Positions 28,417-42,176 are shown, counted from the first letter of the stretch. The stretch: DNA of 64,000 nucleotides from Sphingomonas anseongensis (GCF_023516495.1 NZ_JAMGBC010000001.1:248001-312000), one strand, 5' to 3'. Notes: generated by a model from the sequence alone, not told the origin. A program made the numbers and translations.

Positions 28417-29238
28417 TTAACGTAGAATGTCTTCGAGACACTGGGTGGCGGCATGGACGTGATTTCCCATCGCCAACCTAATTGCCTCTTCGGCTTGGCG
28501 GTTACGACGTCGGTGGGTCAGCTTAACCCTAGTCGGATTGATCAATGTGAGAGTCCCCGCAATCAGCGACTCCTGTTGGTTCTTGGTTACAATTCCCGAA
28601 TAGGCGTATCCGAGTTGACCCATAGTCATATCCCGCACCGATCGCGCGGCAATCGGATTACCATTGCGATCTAAGCTGACTACTTGATTTGCTTGAATGC
28701 GTTCAGCGAGCAACTCGCGAGCATTGTCCTCAACCAGCAAGTAAACGTCGTTCAGGCCATCCCGCCACTCGCCACGTCGGATTTTTCGGAAGCACGGAGC
28801 AAGGGCGCGCCGGACTTTTGGGGAATAGTCCGCTAGGTCTGGGAGATCAACATTGAGCGCCAAGTCAACGGGCTGCCTGAGCTCGTCCAAGTTGGCGTCG
28901 TGAGCGCTGTAGAGTCCTATCCTCTCTTCTATCGCGAATCGTGTCGTTTCCGCTGCATTGGCTTCGGCTTCCGACAGGACGACAGCAACACGTGTGTCAG
29001 AGGGCTGTGACTTACAAAAGCTTACCCACCTAGCCACACGTTTGCGGTCGAGCGCTGTGGCACATTCCACAACAAGCGTTTCATGATCTCGAGTGCAGAC
29101 CAAGGTGGGCACAAATGGAAACCCGAGATCTCGACGTTCGATCGCGACGTCATAGCCCTCGTTGGTAAAATAGGTCTCTGCCGCCACGGCAAGCGGCAAC
29201 GCCTCATCTGGAACAGTCTTGAAATCAGCCTCTGGCAT
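28417..29238 (-). CDS. Putative effector: nuclease-like N-terminus, HEPN-like C-terminus
   Basis: This 273-residue soluble protein is the third gene of the island. Residues 23-117 have the alternation of a restriction-nuclease fold (YFTNEGYDVAIERRDLG, FVPTLVCTRDHETLVVEC, then RIGLYSAHD); the expected PD/ExK catalytic residues are partly replaced (PTL, VVECAT). Residues 145-273 are helical, with RKIRRGEWRDGLNDVYLLVE and NPTRVKLTHRR. Arg237 and His242 form R-x4-H, the motif of HEPN ribonucleases, in a sequence context (NP...H) similar to known HEPN families. Domain calls are my inference. Its ATG lies 14 nt inside the ParB-like gene. Confidence 0.6.
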   Translation of the reverse strand: MPEADFKTVPDEALPLAVAAETYFTNEGYDVAIERRDLGFPFVPTLVCTRDHETLVVECATALDRKRVARWVSFCKSQPSDTRVAVVLSEAEANAAETTRFAIEERIGLYSAHDANLDELRQPVDLALNVDLPDLADYSPKVRRALAPCFRKIRRGEWRDGLNDVYLLVEDNARELLAERIQANQVVSLDRNGNPIAARSVRDMTMGQLGYAYSGIVTKNQQESLIAGTLTLINPTRVKLTHRRRNRQAEEAIRLAMGNHVHAATQCLEDILR

Positions 29239-30205
29239 CGCGCAGAATTCGCCGAATTACGGACGCTAACTCGCGCAGGGTTTGCTCCAACCCATCACCG
29301 AGCTCGTACGATCGTTCCAAATGTTCGACTAATCTATTGCTAACTCGTTCAGCAAGCTGTTCAGTTCCGTGCTCAAAATCGACCTTCTCTATTGAGTCAC
29401 GAAACGCATCACTGATTGTATATGACTTCTCATTTATTAATCTAATAACCACTTTACGAATCAGTTTATCGTCAATTTCTTTTCGATGAACAGCTCCGGC
29501 CATACGAGTGAGCAGTCTGGGATCCACAGTGCTCGTTAGTAGCTTATCTAGAAACTTTGCAACTAGGGCATCGACGAGCTTGTCTTCTTCAGTTTCGTCT
29601 ATAATCGCCTGCTTCCGAAGAGCGAGGGCTCCCCGAGTTGATTCAAGAACATGATCGACTGTTAGGACTTGCTCGTTACGTGGTTTCTTGAGTTCTGCGA
29701 GTAACTGACGTTTGTATTTTTCGGGCAAAGCCATTATGTTTCGGTATCGGCGAACTTCACCACGATCGAGTGACGCAGCGGCGCCGAGTTCCTTCTCGGT
29801 GGGAGGTCGCCCTAGGCGCTCGGCGAGTGCTTGCTGAAGGTCGAATAGTTTGATCGCAGTTGGTAACGGGTCCCAGTCGTTTCGCGTTTTATGGATCGCG
29901 AACATCATCATGATGTTTGTGACGGGATCTGGCTGCGGCTGGACGATTGCCGGAACTGAGGTTAGCCCAAGGCGAAGCGCACAGCGCCAACGTCGCTCAC
30001 CGTCCAGAATGATGTAATCGCCCGTTTCCGTTTGATAAACGGTGAGAGGCACGAGAATACCCTGTCCGGCGATACTCTCTTGTAACGACTTCAGCTCATC
30101 TTCGCGGAAGATTAGCCTGGGGTTCTGAGGATTTCGCTCAATATTTGCAGGGTCGATCAGACGAACTGACCCACCGGGGTCCGTTCTGAGCCGATTTTCA
30201 GCCAT
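29225..30205 (-). CDS. ParB/RepB-like DNA-binding protein
   Basis: Starting at ATG 30203-30205, the protein has 326 residues. The ParB N-terminal domain shows NPQNPRLIFREDELKSLQES and the nucleotide-binding GERRWRCA (69-76). The second CTP-site motif of chromosomal ParB (E-N-x-x-R) is not preserved (AIHKTRNDWDP). A helix-turn-helix lies at about 135-162 (PTEKELGAAASLDRGEVRRY). The C-terminal third is charged and helical. No parA is present and this is not at a chromosomal parAB locus, so partition of the chromosome is unlikely; it is probably part of the island system. It overlaps the methylase by 8 nt. Confidence 0.85.
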   Translation of the reverse strand: MAENRLRTDPGGSVRLIDPANIERNPQNPRLIFREDELKSLQESIAGQGILVPLTVYQTETGDYIILDGERRWRCALRLGLTSVPAIVQPQPDPVTNIMMMFAIHKTRNDWDPLPTAIKLFDLQQALAERLGRPPTEKELGAAASLDRGEVRRYRNIMALPEKYKRQLLAELKKPRNEQVLTVDHVLESTRGALALRKQAIIDETEEDKLVDALVAKFLDKLLTSTVDPRLLTRMAGAVHRKEIDDKLIRKVVIRLINEKSYTISDAFRDSIEKVDFEHGTEQLAERVSNRLVEHLERSYELGDGLEQTLRELASVIRRILRDARG

Positions 30206-31040
30206 AAATAACAACTTCTTTCACTTTTCCCCTAAAGTTTGCATTTCCCGCGAGCGTTGACGAACGTTCGAAAAAATACTGTCCGAATTTTGGGTAGAGA
30301 TCACAGATATCTTTGTGTGCGGCGTTCGTGACAATCACTCGCGCTCCCAAGTTCTTCAACCTGAGTGCTTCCGCTGCCAGCCGTTCTTGGTCGGCCCAGC
30401 TGAACAACTTTTCATTGTAATCTCTAAAGCCATTGAAATTATGTTTCGTTACGTAAGGCGGGTCGAAAAATATAAGATCTCCCGCTTTCGCATCCTGCGT
30501 GCATTGCGCGAAATCACAGCAGGCGATTGTCACCCCAGAGGGCTGCAACAGCTTGGCACAGCGTCGGAGGTTCTCTGCATCCAGTATTTCCGTATTTGGG
30601 TTTGAACCAAATGGGACATTGAACTCACCCTTGGAGTTGACTCGAAACAAGCCGTTCCAGCAGCTCTTATTCAGGTAGATGAATTCAGCAGCCCTCTCAG
30701 CGCCGGCGTTCGAGCGGGTCTTTCTAATGCGGTAAAATATTTCCCTATCCGGCCGCGGCGATGGGAGCTTCGCGATAACCTGCTCGGCGTCCTGTTTGAT
30801 CGCTTGCCAAACCTTTACGACCTCAGTGCTCAAGTCGCCTAAGCGCGCACGTTCCGGTTGCAGCCGTAAGAAAAGCGAGCCAGCACCTAGAAACGGCTCG
30901 TGATATGTACCGAATTCTTCCGGGATAAATTGGAGAATGTGGCTGAGGAGCGAGTGCTTCGACCCGGCCCATTTGAGAAATGGGCGGGGGCGCTGGTCTA
31001 CGTTAGCAGATGGGCGCTCTGGCTCTGATACGCTCGTCAA
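30198..31040 (-). CDS. D12-class DNA adenine N6-methyltransferase (Dam-like)
   Basis: This 280-residue Dam-family methylase has motif X FLKWAGSK (21-28), SAM-binding motif I HEPFLGAGSLF (48-58), YLNKSCWNGLFRVNSKGEF (122-140, typical of GATC-type Dam) and catalytic DPPY (193-196). GATC is the likely target but cannot be proved from sequence. It is the first gene of the island operon. The start is TTG at 31038-31040 with GGGGGGACAG before it. Alphaproteobacteria normally use CcrM (GANTC), so an adenine methylase of this class is an accessory gene here. Confidence 0.9.
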   Translation of the reverse strand: MTSVSEPERPSANVDQRPRPFLKWAGSKHSLLSHILQFIPEEFGTYHEPFLGAGSLFLRLQPERARLGDLSTEVVKVWQAIKQDAEQVIAKLPSPRPDREIFYRIRKTRSNAGAERAAEFIYLNKSCWNGLFRVNSKGEFNVPFGSNPNTEILDAENLRRCAKLLQPSGVTIACCDFAQCTQDAKAGDLIFFDPPYVTKHNFNGFRDYNEKLFSWADQERLAAEALRLKNLGARVIVTNAAHKDICDLYPKFGQYFFERSSTLAGNANFRGKVKEVVIYG

Positions 31041-31129
31041 CTGTCCCCCCGACGTAATTTCTACGCACAGTAGTTAGGGCGAGTGAACCGAGCAACGACA
31101 GTAAATGCCCTACCTTGCGAGCGATGTCA

Positions 31130-31140
31130 CCCCAACGCTG
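31130..31140. repeat. Right copy of the 11-bp direct repeat
   Basis: CCCCAACGCTG, identical to 28238-28248. It lies 6 nt beyond the rpoD stop and about 90 nt upstream of the island's first gene. Confidence 0.4.
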
Positions 31141-31146
31141 CGCGTC

Positions 31147-33192
<2,046 letters not shown>

Positions 33193-33204
33193 TCTTCCCG
33201 CCGC

Positions 33205-35049
33205 TTACTCAGTGCCGACGAGTGACGCCAGCCGCTGCTTGTTCTCCTCGCGCGCCAGGTGGAGCCTAAGCTGCTCCTGGAGCGCATCGTCGTCGCCGGC
33301 CTTCAAACGCTCGGTGGCCTCGTCGAGAGCCGCGCCGATCTCTTCTTCCGCTGCGAGCGCGTCGATAGCGACCCCCAGGTCACGCACCGCCCGTTCGGGG
33401 TCGGTGTCGCTTCGGGTGAAAGAGAAGCCGATTCCGCCGGCCCGGCGTGCCTGGTCAAGGGCTTCGGCGGCTCCGGCTCCCTGCAATATGGTGGCGAGCT
33501 TCTGGCGATCAAGCGCGCTTTCCGCAAGTGCGGCGTCGACGATGCGGTCGCGGAGCCCTGAGAGGGCGCGATCCGCGATCGGCATGTGCATCAGCTGCTC
33601 GAGGTGGGAAGCGAGCGCCTCGGGGTAGAAAGCGAAGCCAAGCACGAGGGCTCGGGCGGTCGAGGTGTCGATGCCCGAACGGCCGATGCGGCGCGCGGTC
33701 GCGCTCGCGGGCTCGGCTGGCGGGACCCACTTGCCGGTGCGCTTGTCGAAGCGGTTCTGCGGGCGCCGCTGGAAGGGGGCCCGGACGGTCGCGAACTCGG
33801 CCTCGAAGCGGGCCAGCCACTGGTCGCGGTAAAGGCGGCGGAGCTCCGGGTCCTGGATCGCCTGCGCATGTTCGATGAGCCGCTGGCGAAGACCGGCGCG
33901 GGCTTCAGGCGTAGCGAGAGGTGCTGCGTCGCGCTCGTGCCTCCACAAGCGCTCGTGGAGTGCTTCTGGCTCGGCTAGCAAGGCTTCCACCGCCTCCCTT
34001 CCGCCCGACCGAACGAGGTCGTCGGGGTCCTGGCCGGCGGGAAGCTCGACAAAGCGAAGTGTGCGATCTGGTCGAATATGCGGAAGTGCGCGCATTGCCG
34101 CCCGGATCGCTGCCTTTTGCCCAGCGCTGTCGCCGTCAAAGCAGAGGATCGGCGCCGGATCGAGCCGCCACATGCGCTCGAGCTGCGCCTCGGTGACTGC
34201 GGTTCCGTTGGGGGCGACGACCTCGGAAATGCCGGCCCGGTCGAGGCCGATCACGTCCATATAGCCTTCGACGACGATCAGCCTTTTCGCCTGGCGGCTG
34301 GCGGGGCCCGCCCGGTCGATGTTGTAGAGGGTACGGCCCTTGTCGAAGAGCGGGGTGTCCGGCGAGTTAAGGTATTTGGGCTCGCCGTCACCGAGGATCC
34401 GCCCGCCGAACGCGATCACCCGGCCGCGCTGGTCGCGGATCGGGATCATTAGCCGTCCGCGGAAACGGTCGTAGGTTTCCTTGCCGCCTTCCTCGGGATT
34501 GATGAGCATTCCGGTTTCGACCAGCCGCTCTTCGCCGAGGCTGGCGAGCGCGCGCTTCAGGGCGTTGCGGCCGTCAGGCGCCAAGCCGATGCCGAAGCGG
34601 GCGATGGTGGCGGCGCTGATCCCGCGGTTCTTGAGGTAATCGCGGGCCGAGGCGCCGGCGACCCCCTGAAGCTGTTCGGCATACCATTTCTGAACCTCGC
34701 CCATGACGTCGGTCAGGGACGCCGTGCGCTCAGCCTTTTCCTTTGCCGCCGGATCGGGCGCGGGGACATCCATGCCCGCTTTGGCTGCAAGCTCTTTCAC
34801 CGCATCCATGAACGGCAGGCCGCGTGCCTCGGTGAGGAAGCGGATCGCATCGCCGTGGGCTCCGCAGCCGAAGCAATGGTAGAAGCCCTTGTCGTCGTTG
34901 ATCGTGAAGCTGGGCGTCTTCTCGTTGTGGAACGGGCAGCACGCCTTCCACTCCCGCCCGGCGCGGATCAGCTTCACCGACGGAGAAATGACGCTCGACA
35001 GCAAGGTCCGAGCTCGAAGCTCATCAAGCCATTGCGGTGAGAGGGTCAT
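33205..35049 (-). CDS. dnaG: DNA primase
   Basis: This 614-residue protein makes RNA primers for DNA replication. The N-terminal zinc finger shows CCPFHNEKTPSF and YHCFGCGAHGDAIRF (C-H-C-C ligands). The TOPRIM domain contains VVEGYMDVI and CFDGDSAGQKAA. The C-terminal helicase-binding region is helical. It is the gene upstream of rpoD, 12 nt apart, and a perfect DnaA box lies 51 nt upstream of its start. Confidence 0.96.
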   Translation of the reverse strand: MTLSPQWLDELRARTLLSSVISPSVKLIRAGREWKACCPFHNEKTPSFTINDDKGFYHCFGCGAHGDAIRFLTEARGLPFMDAVKELAAKAGMDVPAPDPAAKEKAERTASLTDVMGEVQKWYAEQLQGVAGASARDYLKNRGISAATIARFGIGLAPDGRNALKRALASLGEERLVETGMLINPEEGGKETYDRFRGRLMIPIRDQRGRVIAFGGRILGDGEPKYLNSPDTPLFDKGRTLYNIDRAGPASRQAKRLIVVEGYMDVIGLDRAGISEVVAPNGTAVTEAQLERMWRLDPAPILCFDGDSAGQKAAIRAAMRALPHIRPDRTLRFVELPAGQDPDDLVRSGGREAVEALLAEPEALHERLWRHERDAAPLATPEARAGLRQRLIEHAQAIQDPELRRLYRDQWLARFEAEFATVRAPFQRRPQNRFDKRTGKWVPPAEPASATARRIGRSGIDTSTARALVLGFAFYPEALASHLEQLMHMPIADRALSGLRDRIVDAALAESALDRQKLATILQGAGAAEALDQARRAGGIGFSFTRSDTDPERAVRDLGVAIDALAAEEEIGAALDEATERLKAGDDDALQEQLRLHLAREENKQRLASLVGTE

Positions 35050-35099
35050 CGCGAATCACATTGCCACTCTGCCGATTACCCGCAAGCGGGCGGCAAGAC

Positions 35100-35108
35100 T
35101 TATCCACA
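35100..35108. promoter_or_regulatory. Perfect DnaA box upstream of dnaG
   Basis: TTATCCACA matches the DnaA box consensus exactly, between divergent dnaG (start 35049) and the gene at 35233. It could couple dnaG-rpoD expression to DnaA level. Confidence 0.5.
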
Positions 35109-35232
35109 GGTCAACCGGGGAAATCGGCTGTGCGAATAATTAACACAGCCAGAGCGGCGGATTGAAGGTAAACTGTTACGGTTCCGACACGGATTACAAG
35201 ACCTGGTTCGGGACGACAAAGGGAGGGGAAAT

Positions 35233-35613
35233 ATGTTGATGATAATCGGCGGGCTTGCCCGCACTCTCGGCATTCTGCTCGCGATAGTCGCAGCATTTGT
35301 CGCCATCGGCACGATGAATGTACCCTTGTTGCTGGTCGTTCTGGGCCTGGTTGCGGGCCTTGCCATGCCCGAAGAACGGCTGCTTCTGGCCATGGCCACG
35401 GTCATCGCGCTCCCGATCGTGGGAGGGGCGCTCAGCCAGATCCCAGCCATCGGGGCGCAACTGAACGCCGTCGCGCTGAACCTGCAGATGGCAATGGCCG
35501 GCGCAGTCGCGACCGCGATCGCGATCAAGCTGTTCCATCTCGCAATGGAAGGCGCGATGGGCGTGATGGGCGGTGCGGAAGCATCCGGCCGCAGGAAAGC
35601 GGCAAGAACCTAA
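35233..35613 (+). CDS. Hypothetical membrane protein
   Basis: This 126-residue protein starts at ATG 35233 after GGGAGGGGAAAT. It has three or four hydrophobic segments (LARTLGILLAIVAAFVAIGT, LLLVVLGLVAGLAM, AMAGAVATAIAIKLF) and a short basic tail. I do not recognise it. It is divergent from dnaG and convergent with the yqeY-like gene. Confidence 0.65.
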   Translation: MLMIIGGLARTLGILLAIVAAFVAIGTMNVPLLLVVLGLVAGLAMPEERLLLAMATVIALPIVGGALSQIPAIGAQLNAVALNLQMAMAGAVATAIAIKLFHLAMEGAMGVMGGAEASGRRKAART

Positions 35614-35663
35614 AGCCAATTGTTTCAGCTCCGCTGCCTCACGGCGGCGGAGCCTTTCGACGG

Positions 35664-36116
35664 CTAGCTCAGAGCTGCCTTGACCATGGCGCTTGCCCGC
35701 GCGGGCTCGATGGAGCCGGCGTGGCGGGATTTCACCTCGGCCATCACCCGGCCCATGTCCTTGATCGACGAAGCGCCGGTGTCGGCGATGATCGCCTCGA
35801 TTGCCGCGCGGGCTTCCTCGTCGCCCATCTGCTTGGGCAGGAAGCGCTCGATGACCGCGATCTCGGCCTCTTCGATCTCGGCGCGGTCGTTGCGGCCGCC
35901 GCCGCGGTAGGCTTCCGCCGATTCGCGGCGCTGCTTGATCATCTTCTGCAGGACTTCGGTGACGAGAAGGTCGTCGTCCGGTGTCTGAGACGAGGTCCGA
36001 AGCTCGATGTCGCGGTTCTTGATCGCCGCTGAGATGAGGCGAAGCGTGCCTACGCTTTCCTTGTCGCCGCCTTTCATCGCGGCGATGGTCGCGGCCTTGA
36101 TGTCGTCCCTGATCAT
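35664..36116 (-). CDS. GatB/YqeY-domain protein
   Basis: This 150-residue single-domain protein begins MIRDDIKAATIAAMKGGDKE and contains TLRLISAAIKNRDIELR, the YqeY signature, with EIAVIERFLPKQMGDEEAR. The domain is the tail of GatB amidotransferase, which binds tRNA; the free-standing form has no proven role. It is commonly near dnaG-rpoD and carA in alphaproteobacteria, as here. Confidence 0.9.
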   Translation of the reverse strand: MIRDDIKAATIAAMKGGDKESVGTLRLISAAIKNRDIELRTSSQTPDDDLLVTEVLQKMIKQRRESAEAYRGGGRNDRAEIEEAEIAVIERFLPKQMGDEEARAAIEAIIADTGASSIKDMGRVMAEVKSRHAGSIEPARASAMVKAALS

Positions 36117-36238
36117 CGAAATGCCCTAGCCGCACCGGCGGCGATTTTACAGCGTTGACGTGCGCGCCCGCGGCCCCTAGCTGCGATGCCTTAGCGACAT
36201 CGCTGTTCAACCGCTCACGGAAGGCTTCCCCCCAGCCC

Positions 36239-37408
36239 ATGGCCGACGCCCCACGCACGCCCGCGCCCCAGCCTGAGGGTGCGACGGGAGTCGTGGTGTT
36301 CGCGGACGGCCGGACCGTCTGGGGCGAGGGCTTCGGAGCCGAAGGCGAGGCGGTCGGGGAGCTGTGCTTCAACACCGCGATGACCGGATACCAGGAGGTG
36401 ATGACCGATCCCTCCTACGCGAAGCAGGTCATCGCCTTCACCTTCCCGCACATCGGCAATGTCGGCGCCAATGACGAGGATGTCGAAGCGGTCGAGGCGC
36501 ATGCGCTCGGCTGCCTGGTTCGCGACCCCGTCACTGCGCCGTCCAACTATCGCGCGGGCGAGGATTTCGCCGGTTGGATGCGGAAGCGCGGGCGGATCGG
36601 GATAGCGGGCGTGGATACGCGAGCGCTGACCAAGCTGGTGCGCGAGGAAGGGCCGCCGACCGTTGCCGTCGCGTACCGCGCGGATGGGAAGTTCGACCTC
36701 GACAAGCTTCAGCGGATGGCCGCGGAATGGCCGGGGCTGGAAGGCATGGACCTGGCGAAGGAGGTCAGCCGGCTGCAGGTCGAGCGCTGGACCGGCGGTA
36801 AATGGGCCTGGGGGCGGGGCTATGAGATGGGCGGCGAGGGCAATGACCGGCCGCACGTCGTCGCTGTGGATTACGGGTCGAAGCGCAACATCTTCCGCAA
36901 CCTTTGCGAGGCCGGTGCGCGGGTGACGGTGGTGCCTGCGACCGCGAGCTTCGACGAGATCATGGCGCACGAGCCGGACGGCTTCTTCCTGTCGAACGGG
37001 CCGGGCGATCCGGCGGCGACGGGTGAATATGCAGTGCCGGTGATCCGGCAGATGCTGGAGAGCGGGAAGCCTTTGTTCGGCATCTGCCTCGGCCACCAGA
37101 TGCTCGCGCTCGCGGTCGGCGGGAAGACGAGCAAGATGTTCCAGGGCCACCGCGGCGCGAACCATCCGGTGAAGCGGCTCGCCGACGGCCGTGTCGAGAT
37201 CACCAGCATGAACCACGGCTTCGCGGTGGAGCGCGAGGGGATGCCGGAGAATGTGCGGGAGACTCACGTGTCGCTGTTTGATGGCTCGAACTGCGGGATC
37301 GAGCTGACGGACAAGCCGGCGTTCAGCGTCCAGTACCACCCCGAGGCGAGCCCGGGGCCGCAGGACAGTTTCTATCTGTTCGAAAAGTTTGTGGGGATGA
37401 TGCGTTAG
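36239..37408 (+). CDS. carA: Carbamoyl-phosphate synthase small subunit
   Basis: This glutaminase subunit supplies ammonia to CarB for arginine and pyrimidine synthesis. It has 389 residues from ATG 36239. The N-terminal CPSase domain has GYQEVMTDPSYAKQVIAFTF; the C-terminal amidotransferase has Cys in LFGICLGHQML and His/Glu in VQYHPEASPGP. An upstream ATG (36155) extends into non-conserved sequence. An antisense membrane-protein gene lies between it and carB. Confidence 0.95.
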   Translation: MADAPRTPAPQPEGATGVVVFADGRTVWGEGFGAEGEAVGELCFNTAMTGYQEVMTDPSYAKQVIAFTFPHIGNVGANDEDVEAVEAHALGCLVRDPVTAPSNYRAGEDFAGWMRKRGRIGIAGVDTRALTKLVREEGPPTVAVAYRADGKFDLDKLQRMAAEWPGLEGMDLAKEVSRLQVERWTGGKWAWGRGYEMGGEGNDRPHVVAVDYGSKRNIFRNLCEAGARVTVVPATASFDEIMAHEPDGFFLSNGPGDPAATGEYAVPVIRQMLESGKPLFGICLGHQMLALAVGGKTSKMFQGHRGANHPVKRLADGRVEITSMNHGFAVEREGMPENVRETHVSLFDGSNCGIELTDKPAFSVQYHPEASPGPQDSFYLFEKFVGMMR

Positions 37409-37638
37409 TGTTTGTTCGTTTTCCTGCGACTGCCGACAACGGCTGCCAAGGCTACCAGAACGAGCCCTGCCGATTTGAGTATCCAAATCTTGCTGCCCGG
37501 AGCGGGACCGCTCTGGACCTGATTCCAGGTGAGCCAAAGGACGAACCCGAAAATGCTCCCCAGCATTATGGTGGATGCGAGCCACGGGTGGGCACGTATC
37601 CAACGAGTGGTGGCCGTGTCTTCGGACGGGGTGTGCAT
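37405..37638 (-). CDS. Hypothetical small membrane protein antisense between carA and carB
   Basis: This 77-residue protein has two hydrophobic helices (ASTIMLGSIFGFVLWLTW and a second SAGLVLVALAAVVGS) and a basic end. The stop shares 4 nt with the carA stop. AAGGCTACTTCG before the ATG offers a ribosome-binding site. It interrupts the carA-carB pair, which are usually contiguous. No family recognised. Confidence 0.6.
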   Translation of the reverse strand: MHTPSEDTATTRWIRAHPWLASTIMLGSIFGFVLWLTWNQVQSGPAPGSKIWILKSAGLVLVALAAVVGSRRKTNKH

Positions 37639-37705
37639 CGAAGTAGCCTTAAACAGCTGAGACTTAAGAAAAGCTTATGCAGAGCGCTCGCGATTGGAGG
37701 GCTCA

Positions 37706-40963
<3,258 letters not shown>

Positions 40964-41054
40964 AGTAAGCAGAGATTTCATCCGACAATCCGCTTTTGAG
41001 CACGGCGCCGGTCGCGGCGCCGGCGGGGCGGTTTTGAGAAAGGGACTGATCGAA

Positions 41055-41531
41055 ATGGCGAGCGAAAAAGTGCCGATGCTGCCGGAAGGGCATCGCCGGC
41101 TCTCCGAGCAGGTCCGTCACCTCAAGCAGGTGGAGCGGCCGGCTGTTGTCGAGGCGATCGAATCCGCGCGCGCCCACGGCGATCTGTCGGAAAATGCCGA
41201 ATATCATGCCGCGAAAGAGCGGCAGGGGCAGATCGAGGCGACGATCGCCGACCTGGACGACCAGCTGAGCCGGGCGATGGTGATCGACCCGTCGACGCTT
41301 TCGGGCAACAAGGTCGTGTTTGGAGCGACGGTGACCTTGATCGACGAGGACAAGAAGAAGGTGAAATACCAGCTCGTCGGACAGTCCGAGGCTGACGCCA
41401 AGGACGGCAAGATCAGCTTCAACTCGCCGCTTGGCCGCGCTCTGATCGGCCGCGAGGTCGGCGACGATGTCGAGGTGTCGACCCCGTCTGGCGACCATTA
41501 TTACGGGATCGCCAAGGTGGAGTTCGTCTGA
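41055..41531 (+). CDS. greA: Transcription elongation factor GreA
   Basis: This 158-residue factor rescues backtracked RNA polymerase. The N-terminal coiled-coil has [16 protein letters not shown], carrying the acidic tip residues, and the C-terminal FKBP-like domain ends [21 protein letters not shown] 41055 gives the family-typical start; the longer upstream frame is not conserved. It follows carB, as in many alphaproteobacteria. Confidence 0.95.
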   Translation: MASEKVPMLPEGHRRLSEQVRHLKQVERPAVVEAIESARAHGDLSENAEYHAAKERQGQIEATIADLDDQLSRAMVIDPSTLSGNKVVFGATVTLIDEDKKKVKYQLVGQSEADAKDGKISFNSPLGRALIGREVGDDVEVSTPSGDHYYGIAKVEFV

Positions 41532-41650
41532 CGGCGCGAAGCTACGCACCGGCGCTTCCGCGATCCGCGACCGCGTGGATCGCGGTCGTCATCGCGCTAT
41601 TCTGGCTGGTCTCCGCTTTCCTGGGGCTGAGCGACCAGACGGCGATCGCG

Positions 41651-42175
41651 ATGGGCTTTATTCCCGCGCGGTGGAGCGGGGCGGCGATGCTCGGCCCGGC
41701 CGTTCCCGCATTCCTGACCCCGCTTTCGGCCACTCTGGTCCACGCGGGCGTATTGCACCTGGTGCTCAACCTCGTGATCCTCGTGTGGTGCGGGGCCCAG
41801 GTCGAGCGGGTGCTCGGCGCCAAGGCGCTCATCTTCATCTACGGGATTTCGGCTTACGTAGCGGCGGTCGCCGAATGGCTGGTCCAGCCGCACGCCCAGA
41901 CACCGATGGTCGGAGCTAGCGGTGCGATCAGCGGGATCATCGGCGCCTTCGCCTTGAGCTTCGGCCAGCAGAAGCAGATCGTGAAATCGCGACGTTTGAA
42001 CCGGGCGCTGAACGCGCTCTGGCTGCTCGCGGCCTGGATCGTGCTCCAGCTCATGACTGGAATGCTTGCGGGCTTCGAGGGCGTGCTGGTCGCGACGCCG
42101 GCCCATGTCGGCGGCTTCCTGTCCGGCCTCCTGCTTCAGCGGCCGCTTCTCATGTGGCGGTACCGGAAGGCCTAG
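41651..42175 (+). CDS. Rhomboid-family intramembrane serine protease
   Basis: The catalytic Ser is in MVGASGAISGIIGAFAL (GASG) and the catalytic His in ATPAHVGGFLSGLLL. From the first ATG the protein has 174 residues and lacks a first membrane helix. The frame is open and protein-like upstream to 41528 (YAPALPRSATAWIAVVIALF, a clear membrane helix), but contains no ATG, GTG or TTG; the first candidate is CTG at 41528, overlapping the greA stop. The true protein is probably about 215 residues with a non-canonical start. It is downstream of greA with possible coupling. Confidence 0.85.
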   Translation: MGFIPARWSGAAMLGPAVPAFLTPLSATLVHAGVLHLVLNLVILVWCGAQVERVLGAKALIFIYGISAYVAAVAEWLVQPHAQTPMVGASGAISGIIGAFALSFGQQKQIVKSRRLNRALNALWLLAAWIVLQLMTGMLAGFEGVLVATPAHVGGFLSGLLLQRPLLMWRYRKA

Positions 42176-42176
42176 C

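Larger units (their letters stand above)
28249..31129. mobile_element. Putative horizontally acquired three-gene island
   Basis: The segment between two copies of CCCCAACGCTG holds three overlapping reverse-strand genes (methylase, ParB-like, nuclease/HEPN-like). Base composition falls to visibly AT-richer sequence, for example about 29400-29470, against very GC-rich neighbours. There is no integrase, transposase or tRNA at either edge, so the transfer mechanism is unknown. Confidence 0.5.
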
